From positions 806,001-870,000 of the forward strand of contig AP027924.1 of the NCBI GenBank assembly GCA_036322855.1: a stretch of DNA of 64,000 nucleotides, in the 5' to 3' direction. Under the pieces are notes generated by a model. That model did no database searches. It was given only the letters and a program-made list of their open reading frames with translations, and had not been told where the DNA came from. The stretch is from Improbicoccus pseudotrichonymphae. GTDB lineage: Bacteria; Bacillota; Clostridia; Oscillospirales; Acutalibacteraceae. The position numbers and the translations under genes are program-made. Positions 52,602 to 62,039 of the stretch are shown here, piece by piece (position 1 is the first letter of the stretch; each line of letters opens with the position of its first letter).

Positions 52602-53114
52602 TTAAGATTTTTGTAGTTTCACTATCCTAAAAATTATACGAAATACCTCGTATAACACAAGAACAACATTAAAGATACACAAAATTTCTAATTCAATTTC
52701 AGATTTTTGATCAAAAAAATCAGGATAAATCTTTATTTCAATGTCTTTTATATTATTTACATTTGACAAACTAAAATAAATTAAATTCGATAAAGCCAAC
52801 GATAAGTTGAAAATTCTTATCGTTTCGTACGAATCTTCTAATGATATTTTTAATTTTAAAAATATTCTTTTAATTTTTATTTTTTTAAAAATATCAACTA
52901 ACAACCCAGAGACAGCAAAAACCAATTTGATGTTTTTAATATCGAAATTTATCATCTGTTTCTTATTATCAATCTTTTTTTTCTTGCTTTTATTCAAATT
53001 GATGTTAAAACCAAAGATTTTGATTGAAAATTTATTATTTACATAAGAGAATTTTAATCTTATTGGCAAAAACAGAATGATAAATAAAAAACATATAAAA
53101 AATAAAAAAATCAT
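52602..53114 (-). CDS. DUF2953-type membrane protein
   Basis: A 170-residue protein with an N-terminal membrane segment (FLFFICFLFIILFLPIRLKF), a linker rich in Lys, and FNLSLALSNLIYFSLSNV ... IYPDFFDQ, which matches the DUF2953 pattern (a conserved G/A region and the 'YPDF' segment). The function is unknown; homologues in Bacillus lie beside spore-associated genes. Its start overlaps the upstream M50 protease gene by 4 bases. Confidence 0.65.
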   Translation of the reverse strand: MIFLFFICFLFIILFLPIRLKFSYVNNKFSIKIFGFNINLNKSKKKKIDNKKQMINFDIKNIKLVFAVSGLLVDIFKKIKIKRIFLKLKISLEDSYETIRIFNLSLALSNLIYFSLSNVNNIKDIEIKIYPDFFDQKSEIELEILCIFNVVLVLYEVFRIIFRIVKLQKS

Positions 53115-53782
53115 ATATTCCTGAAAAAAATAAATGGTAAACTTGAAATCATAAGCACTACATTTTTGATTGAATTATCCAAAAACATCATAAAAGTATC
53201 AAAAAAACCAAAAAGAAATAAAAAAGACAAAGAAACGTTAATCAGAAAATAATTTCTATAAAAAAAGCTTAGATACTTTCTCGGTACAAATAACTCTAAC
53301 ACCCTGAAGGCGTCAAACGGCGGGACCGGTATGAAATTTAATATTCCCAATCTGATATTCATTTCCATGAGATTTGATAAAAATCTGAAAAGCCAAGTTA
53401 TGTTTAATACTCTGAACGAACAAAATAGAAGAAAAAAATTATAAATTATACCTATTGCCACAGAACACACAATATTAAAAATAGGTCCGGCGATTGCAAT
53501 CAAAGCTTTTTCCTTCCTCGAATGAATTAAACTCCAAGGGACAATACTTCTGGCCCAACCGTAATTAAATAATATCATGCATAATGAACCGACGGGATCG
53601 AATAATTCAAAAAAATTAATATTTCTGAAAACAGATTTTCTATTATTTAATAAATTATATATCCAAAGATGTACTATTTCATGAATCGGAAAAAACCATA
53701 CAATAATTACTATCAAAGCAGTTAATCGAGATGATATACTTAACAAATCCAAACCCGGTCGAAAAAACCAAAAATTAAACAT
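53111..53782 (-). CDS. Site-2-type membrane metalloprotease (M50 family)
   Basis: A 223-residue polytopic membrane protein. The zinc site is HEIVHLW in the second segment (HExxH), and the third ligand lies in LNFIPVPPFDAFRVLEL. This is the compact site-2-protease layout found in Firmicutes. AGPIFNIVCSVAIG forms the central membrane region. It is paired with the DUF2953 gene. The substrate is unknown. Confidence 0.85.
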   Translation of the reverse strand: MFNFWFFRPGLDLLSISSRLTALIVIIVWFFPIHEIVHLWIYNLLNNRKSVFRNINFFELFDPVGSLCMILFNYGWARSIVPWSLIHSRKEKALIAIAGPIFNIVCSVAIGIIYNFFLLFCSFRVLNITWLFRFLSNLMEMNIRLGILNFIPVPPFDAFRVLELFVPRKYLSFFYRNYFLINVSLSFLFLFGFFDTFMMFLDNSIKNVVLMISSLPFIFFRNI

Positions 53783-53914
53783 ATCGATACACTCTAAATC
53801 ATTAAATTTTTGTAAATGCCATTTACTTGTAAATCACTATTGCATCGCCAAAACAAAACCATCGCGTCAAATAATATATTGGTTTTAAACAAATTGTAAG
53901 TCAAATTTTGTATC

Positions 53915-55711
53915 TTATAATTTCAAAGTCGATAAGAAAACGCTTTTGGGTATTTCAATTCTGCCAAATTTTTTCATTCTTTTTTTACCTTCTTTTTGTT
54001 TTTCCAACAATTTCTTTTTGCGCGTGATGTCTCCGCCGTAAAGTTTACTTGTGACGTCTTTTCTGAAAGATTTAATAGTTTCTCTTGCTATAACTTTGTT
54101 TCCTATACACGCTTGAATTGTTACTTCGAATTGTTGTCTTGGAATTTGTTCTTTTAATTTTTCGGTAATTTTTTTACCTTTATAGTATGCTTTACTTTTA
54201 TGTATTATCATAGAAAAAGCATCTATTAATTCACCGCTTACCAGAATGCTTAGTTTGACTAAATCTGATTTTTTATATCCTATGATACTGTAATCAAAAG
54301 ATGCATAACCTTTCGTTTTGGATTTTAAAGTATCAAAAAAGTCATATATTATTTCATTTAGAGGTAATTTGTAATTTATGTCTGCTCTATCGGAATTTAT
54401 ATATCTGATATTTATGAATTCTCCGCGCTTTTCCTGGCAAAACTCCATCACGGTCCCTATATATTCAGACGGAACATATATATGTGCATCTGTTACAGGT
54501 TCCATTGTGAACTGTATTTGTGACTCATTTAGATAATTTGACGGATTATCAACGGAACACATTTCGCCATTAATTTTTTGTATTTTATATATTACGCTCG
54601 GAGCAGTTATCATCAAGTCTAAATTAAATTCTCGCTGAAGTCTTTCCTGAATAATTTCAGCATGCAATAATCCTAAAAATCCACAACGGAAACCAAACCC
54701 CAGCGCTGAAGAAGTTTCTGGTTCGAACACAAGAGAAGCATCATTTAGCTTAAGTTTCTCAAGAGCATCCTTTAAAATACTATATTTTGAATTTTCTATG
54801 GGATATATTCCGCAAAAAACCATCGGATTTACAGCTTTATATCCCGGAAGCGCGTTTTTAGTTGGATTTTCCGAAAGAGTTATTGTATCGCCGACTTTTG
54901 CTTCATGAATGTCTTTAATGCCAGCGATTAGGTAACCTACTTCACCAAAATTTAATTGTTCTAATGGTTGCATTTTAGTGGGCAATAAATGACCGCATTC
55001 CGTAACGTTGAATTCTGCACCATTTGACATAAATTTTATTCTGTCGTTGGTTTTTAAACTACCGTCGACAATTTTCAGGTAGATTACAACACCTTTGTAA
55101 GAATCATAAAAAGAATCAAAGACCAGTGCGCGAAGTTCACTGCAATTACTTTTTGGATGTGGAATATCCTTGACTATATGTTCAAGAACCTGATCGACAT
55201 TTAATCCTGTTTTTGCTGAAATTCTGGGGCAATGTTCCGCGCTTATACCTATTATTTCTTCTATTTCATTTATGACTTTTTCTGGATTTGCACTTTGCAG
55301 ATCTATTTTATTTATAACAGGTATAATTTCAAGATTCATATCTATCGCCAAATACGTATTGGCAAGAGTTTGAGCTTCTACTCCCTGGGTTGCATCGACG
55401 ACCAAAAGAGCACCTTCGCAAGCGGCTAGTGTTCTGGAAACTTCATAATTAAAATCAACATGCCCCGGAGTATCTATAAGATTGAAAGTATATTCAATGC
55501 CATCCAAAGATTTATACTTAATCGTGACCGCTCTAGATTTTATAGTAATACCCTTTTCTTTTTCTAATTCCATATTATCTAGAATTTGCTCAGACATTTC
55601 ACGCTTGTCAACAGAATTTGTGAGCTCTAATATTCTGTCTGCCAAAGTCGATTTACCGTGATCAATATGAGCTATTATGCAAAAATTCCTTATATTTTTA
55701 TTTTCGTACAA
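53915..55711 (-). CDS. lepA: Elongation factor 4 (LepA)
   Basis: A translational GTPase that back-translocates or remodels ribosomes. The 598 residues have G1 AHIDHGKST, G2 in KGITIKSRAV, G3 DTPGHVDF, G4 NKIDL and the LepA-specific C-terminal domain (QLPRQQFEV-like IPRQQFEVTIQACIG, RKDVTSKLYGGDITRKKKLL). rbgA starts only 3 bases upstream on the same strand, so the two are cotranscribed. Confidence 0.96.
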   Translation of the reverse strand: MYENKNIRNFCIIAHIDHGKSTLADRILELTNSVDKREMSEQILDNMELEKEKGITIKSRAVTIKYKSLDGIEYTFNLIDTPGHVDFNYEVSRTLAACEGALLVVDATQGVEAQTLANTYLAIDMNLEIIPVINKIDLQSANPEKVINEIEEIIGISAEHCPRISAKTGLNVDQVLEHIVKDIPHPKSNCSELRALVFDSFYDSYKGVVIYLKIVDGSLKTNDRIKFMSNGAEFNVTECGHLLPTKMQPLEQLNFGEVGYLIAGIKDIHEAKVGDTITLSENPTKNALPGYKAVNPMVFCGIYPIENSKYSILKDALEKLKLNDASLVFEPETSSALGFGFRCGFLGLLHAEIIQERLQREFNLDLMITAPSVIYKIQKINGEMCSVDNPSNYLNESQIQFTMEPVTDAHIYVPSEYIGTVMEFCQEKRGEFINIRYINSDRADINYKLPLNEIIYDFFDTLKSKTKGYASFDYSIIGYKKSDLVKLSILVSGELIDAFSMIIHKSKAYYKGKKITEKLKEQIPRQQFEVTIQACIGNKVIARETIKSFRKDVTSKLYGGDITRKKKLLEKQKEGKKRMKKFGRIEIPKSVFLSTLKL

Positions 55712-55713
55712 TT

Positions 55714-56544
55714 TTATGTCACCGTCTCAAGAGTTATTTTCCCGAATTTGCCCTTTTTGAAGTCATTTAAAAATATTTCTGAAGCCAGGTTTATATTTTC
55801 TGCCCCTCCGGGGGAAATCAAATTTCTTGATATCGCAAACTTGGTTAATATTAAATTGGATTCTAAGTTCAAAACATCAGGGTTTTTAAAAATATTAACT
55901 AAAAAATCATTTAGAAATTCATTTCTTTTCAAAAAATCTATAAGTTTTAAAGCCAGTATTTCTCTGTCGTATAACGTGTTTTTTATAACTCCTAATACAT
56001 TTAATTTAAACTCTGTATCATCGTTAATTTTTGGGCTTAAAACACCAGGAGTATCACATATTTCTAGTTCGTTATCAAGAACATGCCAACTGTTTTTTAA
56101 GGTTACGCCCGGACGATTTTCGGTCTTGACTCGTTTTTTGCCCAAAATATTATTTATGAAAGACGATTTTCCTGAATTAGGGACACCAACCACTATCACT
56201 CTGAACGCTTTATTAAATTTCGATTTAATCTCATTCCTCCGGCAAATCTTTCTCAAAGAAATTAATAACCTATTTCTTATAGATTTTAAATTGCTAACAG
56301 CCGTTAAAACCTCAAAATTTTGATTTTTAAAAAAAACAGACCATTCCTTGCTTAAGATATCACAAGCCAAATCAGATTTATTTAAAACTAAAACAATCGG
56401 CTTATTAAATTTGTTCAAAAAAACACCCCTGCTACTAGAGGGGGCCCTTGCATCTAAAACCTCGACAATAGCATCTACTATTTTTGTATTTTCTATATCA
56501 TGCTTAGTTTTGGACATATGTCCGGGATACCATTTTAAGGCCAA
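55714..56544 (-). CDS. rbgA: Ribosome biogenesis GTPase A (YlqF/RbgA)
   Basis: A circularly permuted GTPase needed for late 50S assembly in Firmicutes. Motif order is G4 (VLNKSDLA) before G1 (GVPNSGKSS), G2 and G3 (CDTPGVL). The start MALKWYPGHMSKTK is the family signature. At 276 residues it is of normal length. It is part of the rplS-lepB-rbgA cluster, with lepA downstream. Confidence 0.95.
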   Translation of the reverse strand: MALKWYPGHMSKTKHDIENTKIVDAIVEVLDARAPSSSRGVFLNKFNKPIVLVLNKSDLACDILSKEWSVFFKNQNFEVLTAVSNLKSIRNRLLISLRKICRRNEIKSKFNKAFRVIVVGVPNSGKSSFINNILGKKRVKTENRPGVTLKNSWHVLDNELEICDTPGVLSPKINDDTEFKLNVLGVIKNTLYDREILALKLIDFLKRNEFLNDFLVNIFKNPDVLNLESNLILTKFAISRNLISPGGAENINLASEIFLNDFKKGKFGKITLETVT

Positions 56545-56567
56545 ACTAATTTCTTGCTCCGATTATA

Positions 56568-57287
56568 TTATTCTTCATCGTCCTCATTCGGCTCTTCGTT
56601 TTTATCCACACTAATGGCATTACTACTATTTTTGCTATTCATTTGTGCTTTTTCCTGTTCTTTTTCTTTTGCAACTTTCAAAAGAGCCTCCTCGGGATTT
56701 GGCTCGAATTCTGCTATCGATTCAATTTTGCCAAATCTAAAAAATGGAAAATAAACCAAAACCGCTTTTCCCAAAACATAATCATACGGAACGACTCCCA
56801 AATCTGCAAATCTGCTATCGGCCGAAAAATTACGATTGTCACCCATAACAAAGCAATGATCTTCAGGAACTACCGAAGGAATTTCGCCATCACCCTTAAG
56901 TTTCATACGTTCTCTTGTATATCTTTCTTTCAACATTTTGCCATCAACGTATACTTTTCCCGTCGAAAAATCAATACTCAAAGTTTGCCCGGCTGTGGCT
57001 ATTACTCTTTTAATTATTGCAGCAGACATCTTATTATATCTCCTGACAACAACAACATCACCGCGTTTGGGTTTGTAATTGCATCTTTGAACGATTATTT
57101 TATCATGATGCCTAAGCGTATTAAGCATAGAAGTTCCATCAACGTTAAAAATACGAAAAAAGAAAACAAAAATAAATATAACCACTATTAAAGATTGTGT
57201 TATCAATTCAAACCACTCAAATAAAAAAGAAAAAACTCTTGATGGTGGCAACTGAAAAATCCTTTCTTCGTTTGCTTTTGTACTCAT
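56568..57287 (-). CDS. lepB: Signal peptidase I
   Basis: It cleaves exported preproteins at the membrane. One N-terminal anchor (about residues 28-47) is followed by FNVDGTSMLNTL with catalytic Ser53, IIKRVIATAGQ with catalytic Lys93 and DHCFVMGDNRNFSADSRFAD. An unusual acidic, Asn/Glu-rich tail of about 45 residues (EEALLKVAKEKEQEKAQMNS to the end) follows the catalytic domain. Start ATG 57287 has GGGAGG upstream. It probably processes the many signal-peptide proteins in this window. Confidence 0.94.
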   Translation of the reverse strand: MSTKANEERIFQLPPSRVFSFLFEWFELITQSLIVVIFIFVFFFRIFNVDGTSMLNTLRHHDKIIVQRCNYKPKRGDVVVVRRYNKMSAAIIKRVIATAGQTLSIDFSTGKVYVDGKMLKERYTRERMKLKGDGEIPSVVPEDHCFVMGDNRNFSADSRFADLGVVPYDYVLGKAVLVYFPFFRFGKIESIAEFEPNPEEALLKVAKEKEQEKAQMNSKNSSNAISVDKNEEPNEDDEE

Positions 57288-57322
57288 TTATAACAACCTC
57301 CCATAAAAATAACTGAAATTTA

Positions 57323-57685
57323 TTACTTAACTTTTACTGCTAAATCTCTTTTTATTTTACCTTTCTTACCAAACTTATTTCTCAAATAATACAACTTTGC
57401 ACGTCTAACCTTACCTTTTGAGACAATTTTTATTGATTCAACGCTGGAACAATTCAAAGGAAATATTCTTTCCACCCCAACGCCGTGAGCAATTTTTCTT
57501 ACAGTGAAATTCTCTGATATGCCACTACCTTTTCTAGAAATAACCACACCTTCAAATGCTTGAACTCTAATCTTTTCTCCCTCGCGAATCCTTACATTAA
57601 CACAAACCGTATCCCCGACACAAAAATTACAATTCTTATTTTCTTTGATCAAATCTTTAACAAAATTGCTACAAATTGTATTCAT
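57323..57685 (-). CDS. rplS: Ribosomal protein bL19
   Basis: A 50S protein at the subunit interface. The signature GDTVCVNVRIREGEKIRVQA, FEGVVISRKGSGISENFTVR, then GVGVERIFPLNCSSVESIKI and KVRRAKLYYLRNKFGKKGKI is complete. ATG 57685 follows AGGAG better than ATG 57691, which lies 6 bases earlier in frame. It is cotranscribed with lepB and rbgA. Confidence 0.95.
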   Translation of the reverse strand: MNTICSNFVKDLIKENKNCNFCVGDTVCVNVRIREGEKIRVQAFEGVVISRKGSGISENFTVRKIAHGVGVERIFPLNCSSVESIKIVSKGKVRRAKLYYLRNKFGKKGKIKRDLAVKVK

Positions 57686-57757
57686 TGGCATTCTTACTCC
57701 TGAAATAGCATAAATTCTAAAATCTTGACATAAAAATTAAATTAGGAAAACCCAATG

Positions 57758-57928
57758 TTATTTCTGATTCTTATTATATTTTTTTAAATTTTTATTTTCA
57801 ACAGTATTAATAGCATTAAGATCAAAATTTTCTTCTTTTTCTTTACTTTGAAAATCAAACGTTAATTTCGTGTCAAGACCTCCTGCTATATTTTTGAGAT
57901 TTTTCTCATCGATTTTTTTCACAAACAT
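57758..57928 (-). CDS. Small double-glycine (GG-motif) peptide, bacteriocin-like precursor
   Basis: A 56-residue ORF with GAGGTGAT just before it; the start is ATG 57928 or the GTG at 57922. The first 17 residues MFVKKIDEKNLKNIAGG match the double-glycine leader consensus of peptides exported by C39-peptidase ABC transporters (LxxI.GG). The remaining 39 residues are polar: LDTKLTFDFQSKEKEENFDL, then Asn/Lys-rich, with no Cys and no GxxxG. It may be an exported peptide signal or bacteriocin relic. The same leader logic is seen on the 31633-32964 protein. No transporter is in the window. Confidence 0.5.
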   Translation of the reverse strand: MFVKKIDEKNLKNIAGGLDTKLTFDFQSKEKEENFDLNAINTVENKNLKKYNKNQK

Positions 57929-58037
57929 CACCTCGTTTCGTTAAACAAGTATGGTAACTATTTTTCTAAATATATTCAATACTTTTAGTAATTTTTAAAA
58001 AATAAAATGTGAATAATAAACAAAAATCGTAAAAGAT

Positions 58038-58065
58038 TTGACAAATTTAAGATGATTGCTAAAAT
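58038..58065 (+). promoter_or_regulatory. Promoter of the 3D-domain gene
   Basis: TTGACA (58038-58043), a 16-base spacer, and TAAAAT (58060-58065), 51 bases before the TTG start. Confidence 0.7.
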
Positions 58066-58116
58066 GTTCCGGATGTTTCATAAATGTAAATAAAATAACA
58101 ATAAGAAGGTGTTTTA

Positions 58117-58782
58117 TTGACAAAATTGTTAAAAAAAAGTAATAAAGAACTGTTTGGATTTCTATTAGCTGCATTTTTGTTTACATTTATGCAACAAATA
58201 GTCTCACTTAGATTAAATTCAAGTAAACTTCAAGAAAATAATTTTGAAACTTCGTTCGAAACCGAAAAAAGCTGCGAAACTGAAAAAAAATCAGAAGAAG
58301 AATATGAAAATAAAAATTGTCCATCTGGCGAAAACGATGAGAGTAAACGTAACGAAAAAACAAAAGACAAAAATAAAATTTTGAATAAAAATATCAAAAA
58401 GCCAAAAGAAAAAAGAGAAAAACTTGAGATAAATACGGAAAACGAGCATGTCTTCTTTAATGGAGAAGAATATAAAATTTTGAAGGCTGTAAAGGGGAAA
58501 GTGACTGCTTATACGGCAATCGAAGGTAAAAAAACCGCCACAGGAACACAAGCTCGTGTTGGTGTGGTTGCTGTTAATAGTGAGCAAATTAGTTATGGAA
58601 GTCAGGTATTAATTATATGCAATAATGGTAAATTTTTTAAATGTGTGGCCGAAGACACCGGCGGGGCTATGAAAAGCGGAAAAAGACAAGCCGATATATA
58701 TATGCCAACAAAACGTGAATGCGTGAATTTTGGCGTACAACCGGCAACAATTTATTGTTTGGAAAAAATAGACATACCATAA
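58117..58782 (+). CDS. Secreted 3D-domain protein (cell-wall lytic type)
   Basis: A 221-residue protein with one N-terminal membrane or signal segment (LFGFLLAAFLFTFMQQIV), a long Lys/Glu-rich linker (about residues 35-110) and a C-terminal 3D double-psi barrel. The barrel has VKGKVTAYTA, TATGTQARVGVVAVNSEQI, YGSQVLIICNNG, CVAEDTGGAMKSGKRQADIY and the final FGVQPATIY. The family includes MltA-like transglycosylases and resuscitation or stationary-phase wall hydrolases. The first catalytic Asp is in AEDTGG and the second in ADIYMP. TTG 58117 follows AAGAAGGTG. It presumably acts on peptidoglycan outside the membrane. Confidence 0.85.
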   Translation: MTKLLKKSNKELFGFLLAAFLFTFMQQIVSLRLNSSKLQENNFETSFETEKSCETEKKSEEEYENKNCPSGENDESKRNEKTKDKNKILNKNIKKPKEKREKLEINTENEHVFFNGEEYKILKAVKGKVTAYTAIEGKKTATGTQARVGVVAVNSEQISYGSQVLIICNNGKFFKCVAEDTGGAMKSGKRQADIYMPTKRECVNFGVQPATIYCLEKIDIP

Positions 58783-58840
58783 AAACTGATTCTTTTGCAA
58801 ATTTCGTCGTCAACAATACCATACTCGAAACTGCTCACGT
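58782..58840 (-). repeat. ~110-bp dispersed repeat, partial copy 3
   Basis: AAAACTGATTCTTTTGCAAA, then TTTCGTCGTCAAC and CTCGAAACTGCTCAC match the left half of the repeat at 63755-63897. It lies right after the 3D gene and overlaps the end of cassette E. Confidence 0.75.
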
Positions 58841-59773
58841 ATTGGCAAGAATGACTGACCTCGCCAATTCTTCCGACACAAAGATATCTCCGATATCTTT
58901 TCCTGATTCTTTTTCTTTTAAAGTTAAAAAAAACCCTGTCAAACGAAATTCGGGTTTGCATTTACTCAATAATTCAAGCAATTTTTCTGCTAATTTTTCT
59001 TGGGTTGTTAATTCAGAAATATCCTCTTGGTCTGTTGCGACATTATAAACAAATCGAGAATACGGTTCCATACCTTTTAATTCTTCTTTGATTTTGTTTT
59101 CTGCTTTTCTAATTTCTTCACCGAAAACTTCATAACTTGCATCATCAAAAAAACACTCTCTGGCGCATCCTAAAATAGATGAAACAGTATCAAAATTTCG
59201 GTTCAAACTACAAAAAAATGTCTTGCTTTCACCTCCTTCATTTTTGCGAATCACTATCTTCTTTCCTAAAGCAAAAGTAAAAATTTTTGCATCATTATAG
59301 TTAAGAAAGCCTAATTCAAGAACTTCTTCAGATAATTTTTCGTTTAATTTTGCGATTTCCTCATTATTTTTAGTTCCATAAAACCAAAAACCGCCCATAG
59401 CAGCAACTAAAAGAGCATCTAAACTATTTCTTATTAAACTCGAACTATTATTATTTTCTTTGATTTTGATGTCTTTTACTTCATCGTCTTCTTCAGACCC
59501 ATCTGCAGTTGGACTATTATCAATGCCCTTATCCGAAACAAATTTCCTATTATCCGAATTTGGATTGGCCCCAACAAAAGATTGACAACACATAATAACA
59601 GCTAGAATAGAAGATATTATCTTATTATTTTTACTAATCTTCTTGCTATTTTTATTTTCACCTATTCCATTGCTTTCTTTTTTCATAAAGAAACCCCCTG
59701 AGAGACCTCTCTCTCTCTTTCTCTTTCTCGAATTGAGAGAATTCATGAGAGATTTTATGAAGCTACTTTTCAT
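58835..59773 (-). CDS. Cassette E: leader fused in frame to effector of unknown function
   Basis: ATG 59773 follows AGGAGG and starts the leader MKSSFIKSLMNSLNSRKRKR, then ERGLSGGFF. It is in frame with the effector ATG at 59686, so a 312-residue fusion or 283-residue effector is possible. The signal module ends CCQSFVGA. An acidic linker, a short hydrophobic segment (SLDALLVAAMGGFWFYG) and a C-terminal domain follow. That domain has FTFALGKKIVIRKNEGG and MEPYSRFVYNVATDQEDISE, related to the end of cassette C. The usual REP unit and promoter are missing; expression may come from the upstream gene 59849-60145. Confidence 0.72.
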   Translation of the reverse strand: MKSSFIKSLMNSLNSRKRKRERGLSGGFFMKKESNGIGENKNSKKISKNNKIISSILAVIMCCQSFVGANPNSDNRKFVSDKGIDNSPTADGSEEDDEVKDIKIKENNNSSSLIRNSLDALLVAAMGGFWFYGTKNNEEIAKLNEKLSEEVLELGFLNYNDAKIFTFALGKKIVIRKNEGGESKTFFCSLNRNFDTVSSILGCARECFFDDASYEVFGEEIRKAENKIKEELKGMEPYSRFVYNVATDQEDISELTTQEKLAEKLLELLSKCKPEFRLTGFFLTLKEKESGKDIGDIFVSEELARSVILANT

Positions 59774-59848
59774 AATTTTACCTCCTACATGAATGACCAT
59801 AACAACTACCCTTTTTGCAGGCATCGTTACAACAACAACTTATGATCA

Positions 59849-60145
59849 TTATACTAATTTTGATAATTCACCGTGTTTTGAAGCAACTACTTCTTCTATT
59901 TGTTTATTCATCATTCTTTTGTCACGAATGCCTTCACATAAATAAAATAAAACTGTGACAATTAGGCTGAGAAACGGCTTAAACGACTCAAATAAATCTA
60001 ATTTTTCGGAGCTTACCTGTTCAGGGCTCGTTTCGTTTTTATCTTTTCCTTCTTTACTATAAGCGCCAACGAAAATTTGACACGACAAACACAACACCGA
60101 GACATATGAAACCAACTTACTAAATTTGTTTTTTTTATTAAACAT
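59849..60145 (-). CDS. Small exported protein related to the cassette signal modules
   Basis: A 98-residue protein from ATG 60145, which follows TGGAG. Its signal region FSKLVSYVSVLCLSCQIFVG resembles the cassette pattern CCQSFVGA. A Lys/Glu linker, one membrane segment (FLSLIVTVLFYLCEG) and a short charged tail follow. It lacks the GA leader. It is directly upstream of cassette E on the same strand. Confidence 0.55.
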   Translation of the reverse strand: MFNKKNKFSKLVSYVSVLCLSCQIFVGAYSKEGKDKNETSPEQVSSEKLDLFESFKPFLSLIVTVLFYLCEGIRDKRMMNKQIEEVVASKHGELSKLV

Positions 60146-60243
60146 ACAAATACTCCACCAAGAACATTCCACTCTCAGCCATTCTAACACCTTAAGTGTA
60201 TTATGTCAAGTAAATATAGCAACGACATCAAAAAAACCTTGAT

Positions 60244-61701
60244 TTAGATTTCAACACCGCCAACTATTTTGGCACAAAAATTCTCGCATTCATATTTATA
60301 GGCAACATTTAACAAGGTATTGTCTTCAAACCTTGCCGACATCAACTGTAAACCTATCGGTAAATTGTTTTTATCGTAACCACATGGAATCGAAATTGCC
60401 GGAACTCTTATTTCGTTGGCTGTAACCGTACAAATATCAGCCAAATACATTTTAACAGGATCGCTTTGAGCATAATTAAACTCAAACGCCGTTGTGGGTG
60501 TTGTGGGAAGTAGAACTACATCAAAATCTTTAAATACAGAATTAAATTTAAATGCTAAAAATTCCCTTAGCTTTTGAGCTTTTTCGTATGAATCACTACA
60601 AAATTCTGAACTTAAAACGTAATTCCCCAGCAAAATTCTTCTCTTAACTTCATCGCCAAATCCTTCGCTTCTGCTTTTAATTATCAAATCTTCAATATTG
60701 TCATATTTTTCGGGTTGAAATCCATATCTTATGGAATCAAATCTTGCCAAATTAGAAGAAGCTTCTGCGCACATTAGAATATAATAGATCGGCATCGAAT
60801 ATTTAATTTCTGGCAATGAAAAATAACTTACTTTTGCTCCTAATTTTTTCAATATATGTATGGAATCGTTGATTGAGTCTATAATTTCTTTGTCTATATT
60901 TTTCATACATTCTTCAGGTATCCCGATTTTTATATGAGAAATATCGTTGTCGAGTTCGTCATAAGATTTTCTACGAATATGTCTACTAGTTGTTGAATCT
61001 TTAGGATCAAATCTAGAAATACTGTCAAAAACCAAAGACACATCTTCTACGGTTAAAGCCATTGGGCCTAATTGATCAAAACTAGAAGCCATTGGTATGA
61101 GACCATATCTGGAAACACAGCCATAGCTTGGCTTAAAACCAACATTGCCGCAAAAGGCTGCTGGTTGCCTAATTGATCCTCCCGTATCTGAACCTATTGA
61201 AAATACAGATAACCCGGCCGAAACACATGCAGCGCTGCCTCCGGAACTACCTCCCGGTACTCTCGAAGTATTGTGAGGATTTTTTACCGGACCAAAAAAC
61301 GACGTTTCGCTGGAAGAGCCCATTGCAAACTCATCTTGATTTGTTTTTCCCAGGAGCACACAACCTTTTTCTCTCAAAATTTCCCAACATGTAGCGTTAT
61401 AAATAGGCACATAATTACTTAAAATCTTAGAACCGCATGTAGTTCTGAGATTTCGCGTTGATATTACATCTTTTAGAGAAAACGGCACTCCCTCCAGAAC
61501 ATCTATATTCTGCTTCGAAGCTATTTTCTTGTCCACAAGCTTTGCCGAATTAAGAGCTTCCTCTTCATTAAGGGTTACAAAAGCATTCAAGTCGCTTACT
61601 TTAATTTTGTCGAAATATTTTTTCGCAAGTTCCAAACAAGAAATTTTTTTACTTTTTAATAGATTATTTACTTTACATATAACGCTTCTATTTGGCTTCA
61701 T
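60244..61701 (-). CDS. gatA: Glu-tRNA(Gln)/Asp-tRNA(Asn) amidotransferase subunit A
   Basis: The glutaminase subunit supplies ammonia to make Gln-tRNA. The 485 residues carry the amidase signature: catalytic Lys in VPFSLKDVIS, the cis-Ser in RVPGGSSGGSAACVSAG, and the nucleophile Ser in GSDTGGSIRQPAAF. gatC ends 10 bases upstream on the same strand. gatB is not in this window. Confidence 0.95.
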   Translation of the reverse strand: MKPNRSVICKVNNLLKSKKISCLELAKKYFDKIKVSDLNAFVTLNEEEALNSAKLVDKKIASKQNIDVLEGVPFSLKDVISTRNLRTTCGSKILSNYVPIYNATCWEILREKGCVLLGKTNQDEFAMGSSSETSFFGPVKNPHNTSRVPGGSSGGSAACVSAGLSVFSIGSDTGGSIRQPAAFCGNVGFKPSYGCVSRYGLIPMASSFDQLGPMALTVEDVSLVFDSISRFDPKDSTTSRHIRRKSYDELDNDISHIKIGIPEECMKNIDKEIIDSINDSIHILKKLGAKVSYFSLPEIKYSMPIYYILMCAEASSNLARFDSIRYGFQPEKYDNIEDLIIKSRSEGFGDEVKRRILLGNYVLSSEFCSDSYEKAQKLREFLAFKFNSVFKDFDVVLLPTTPTTAFEFNYAQSDPVKMYLADICTVTANEIRVPAISIPCGYDKNNLPIGLQLMSARFEDNTLLNVAYKYECENFCAKIVGGVEI

Positions 61702-61710
61702 GTCATTTCC

Positions 61711-62016
61711 TCATTGCCGACTATTTTTCACCACAAAAAAACCATCTTCCGATTCCAAAGCACTTCTCACAGCTTCAAATTGGCTAACACTTTCGCCGCA
61801 AACGTCTTCTCTCGTATAACCTTTAGTTTTATTTTTTATATAATCTTTTTCTTCGGATTCGTTTTCACTGAAATCATTCACTTGATTGACAAAATCTATA
61901 ATGTTTTTCATATCTTTTATTATTTTCTTCAACTTTTCTTCACTCAGGCTAAGCTTGGAAATCTTAATTAATTTCAAAATCTTTTCCCTATTGATATTTT
62001 CAACCACAAACAACAC
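61711..62016 (-). CDS. gatC: Glu-tRNA(Gln)/Asp-tRNA(Asn) amidotransferase subunit C
   Basis: The small stabilising subunit of GatCAB. The 101 residues match the family: KLIKISKLSLSEEKLKKIIK, DMKNIIDFVNQVNDF and the C-terminal TREDVCGESVSQFEAVRSAL. The start may be GTG 62016 or the GTG at 62007; neither has a strong ribosome binding site. It is cotranscribed with gatA. Confidence 0.9.
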   Translation of the reverse strand: MLFVVENINREKILKLIKISKLSLSEEKLKKIIKDMKNIIDFVNQVNDFSENESEEKDYIKNKTKGYTREDVCGESVSQFEAVRSALESEDGFFVVKNSRQ

Positions 62017-62039
62017 CCAAATAATTTTTATAATACAAA

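Noticed and set aside
55658..56323. Long open frame (221 codons) on the plus strand
   Set aside because: It lies antisense to rbgA, a clear core gene; no ribosome binding site and no recognisable protein.
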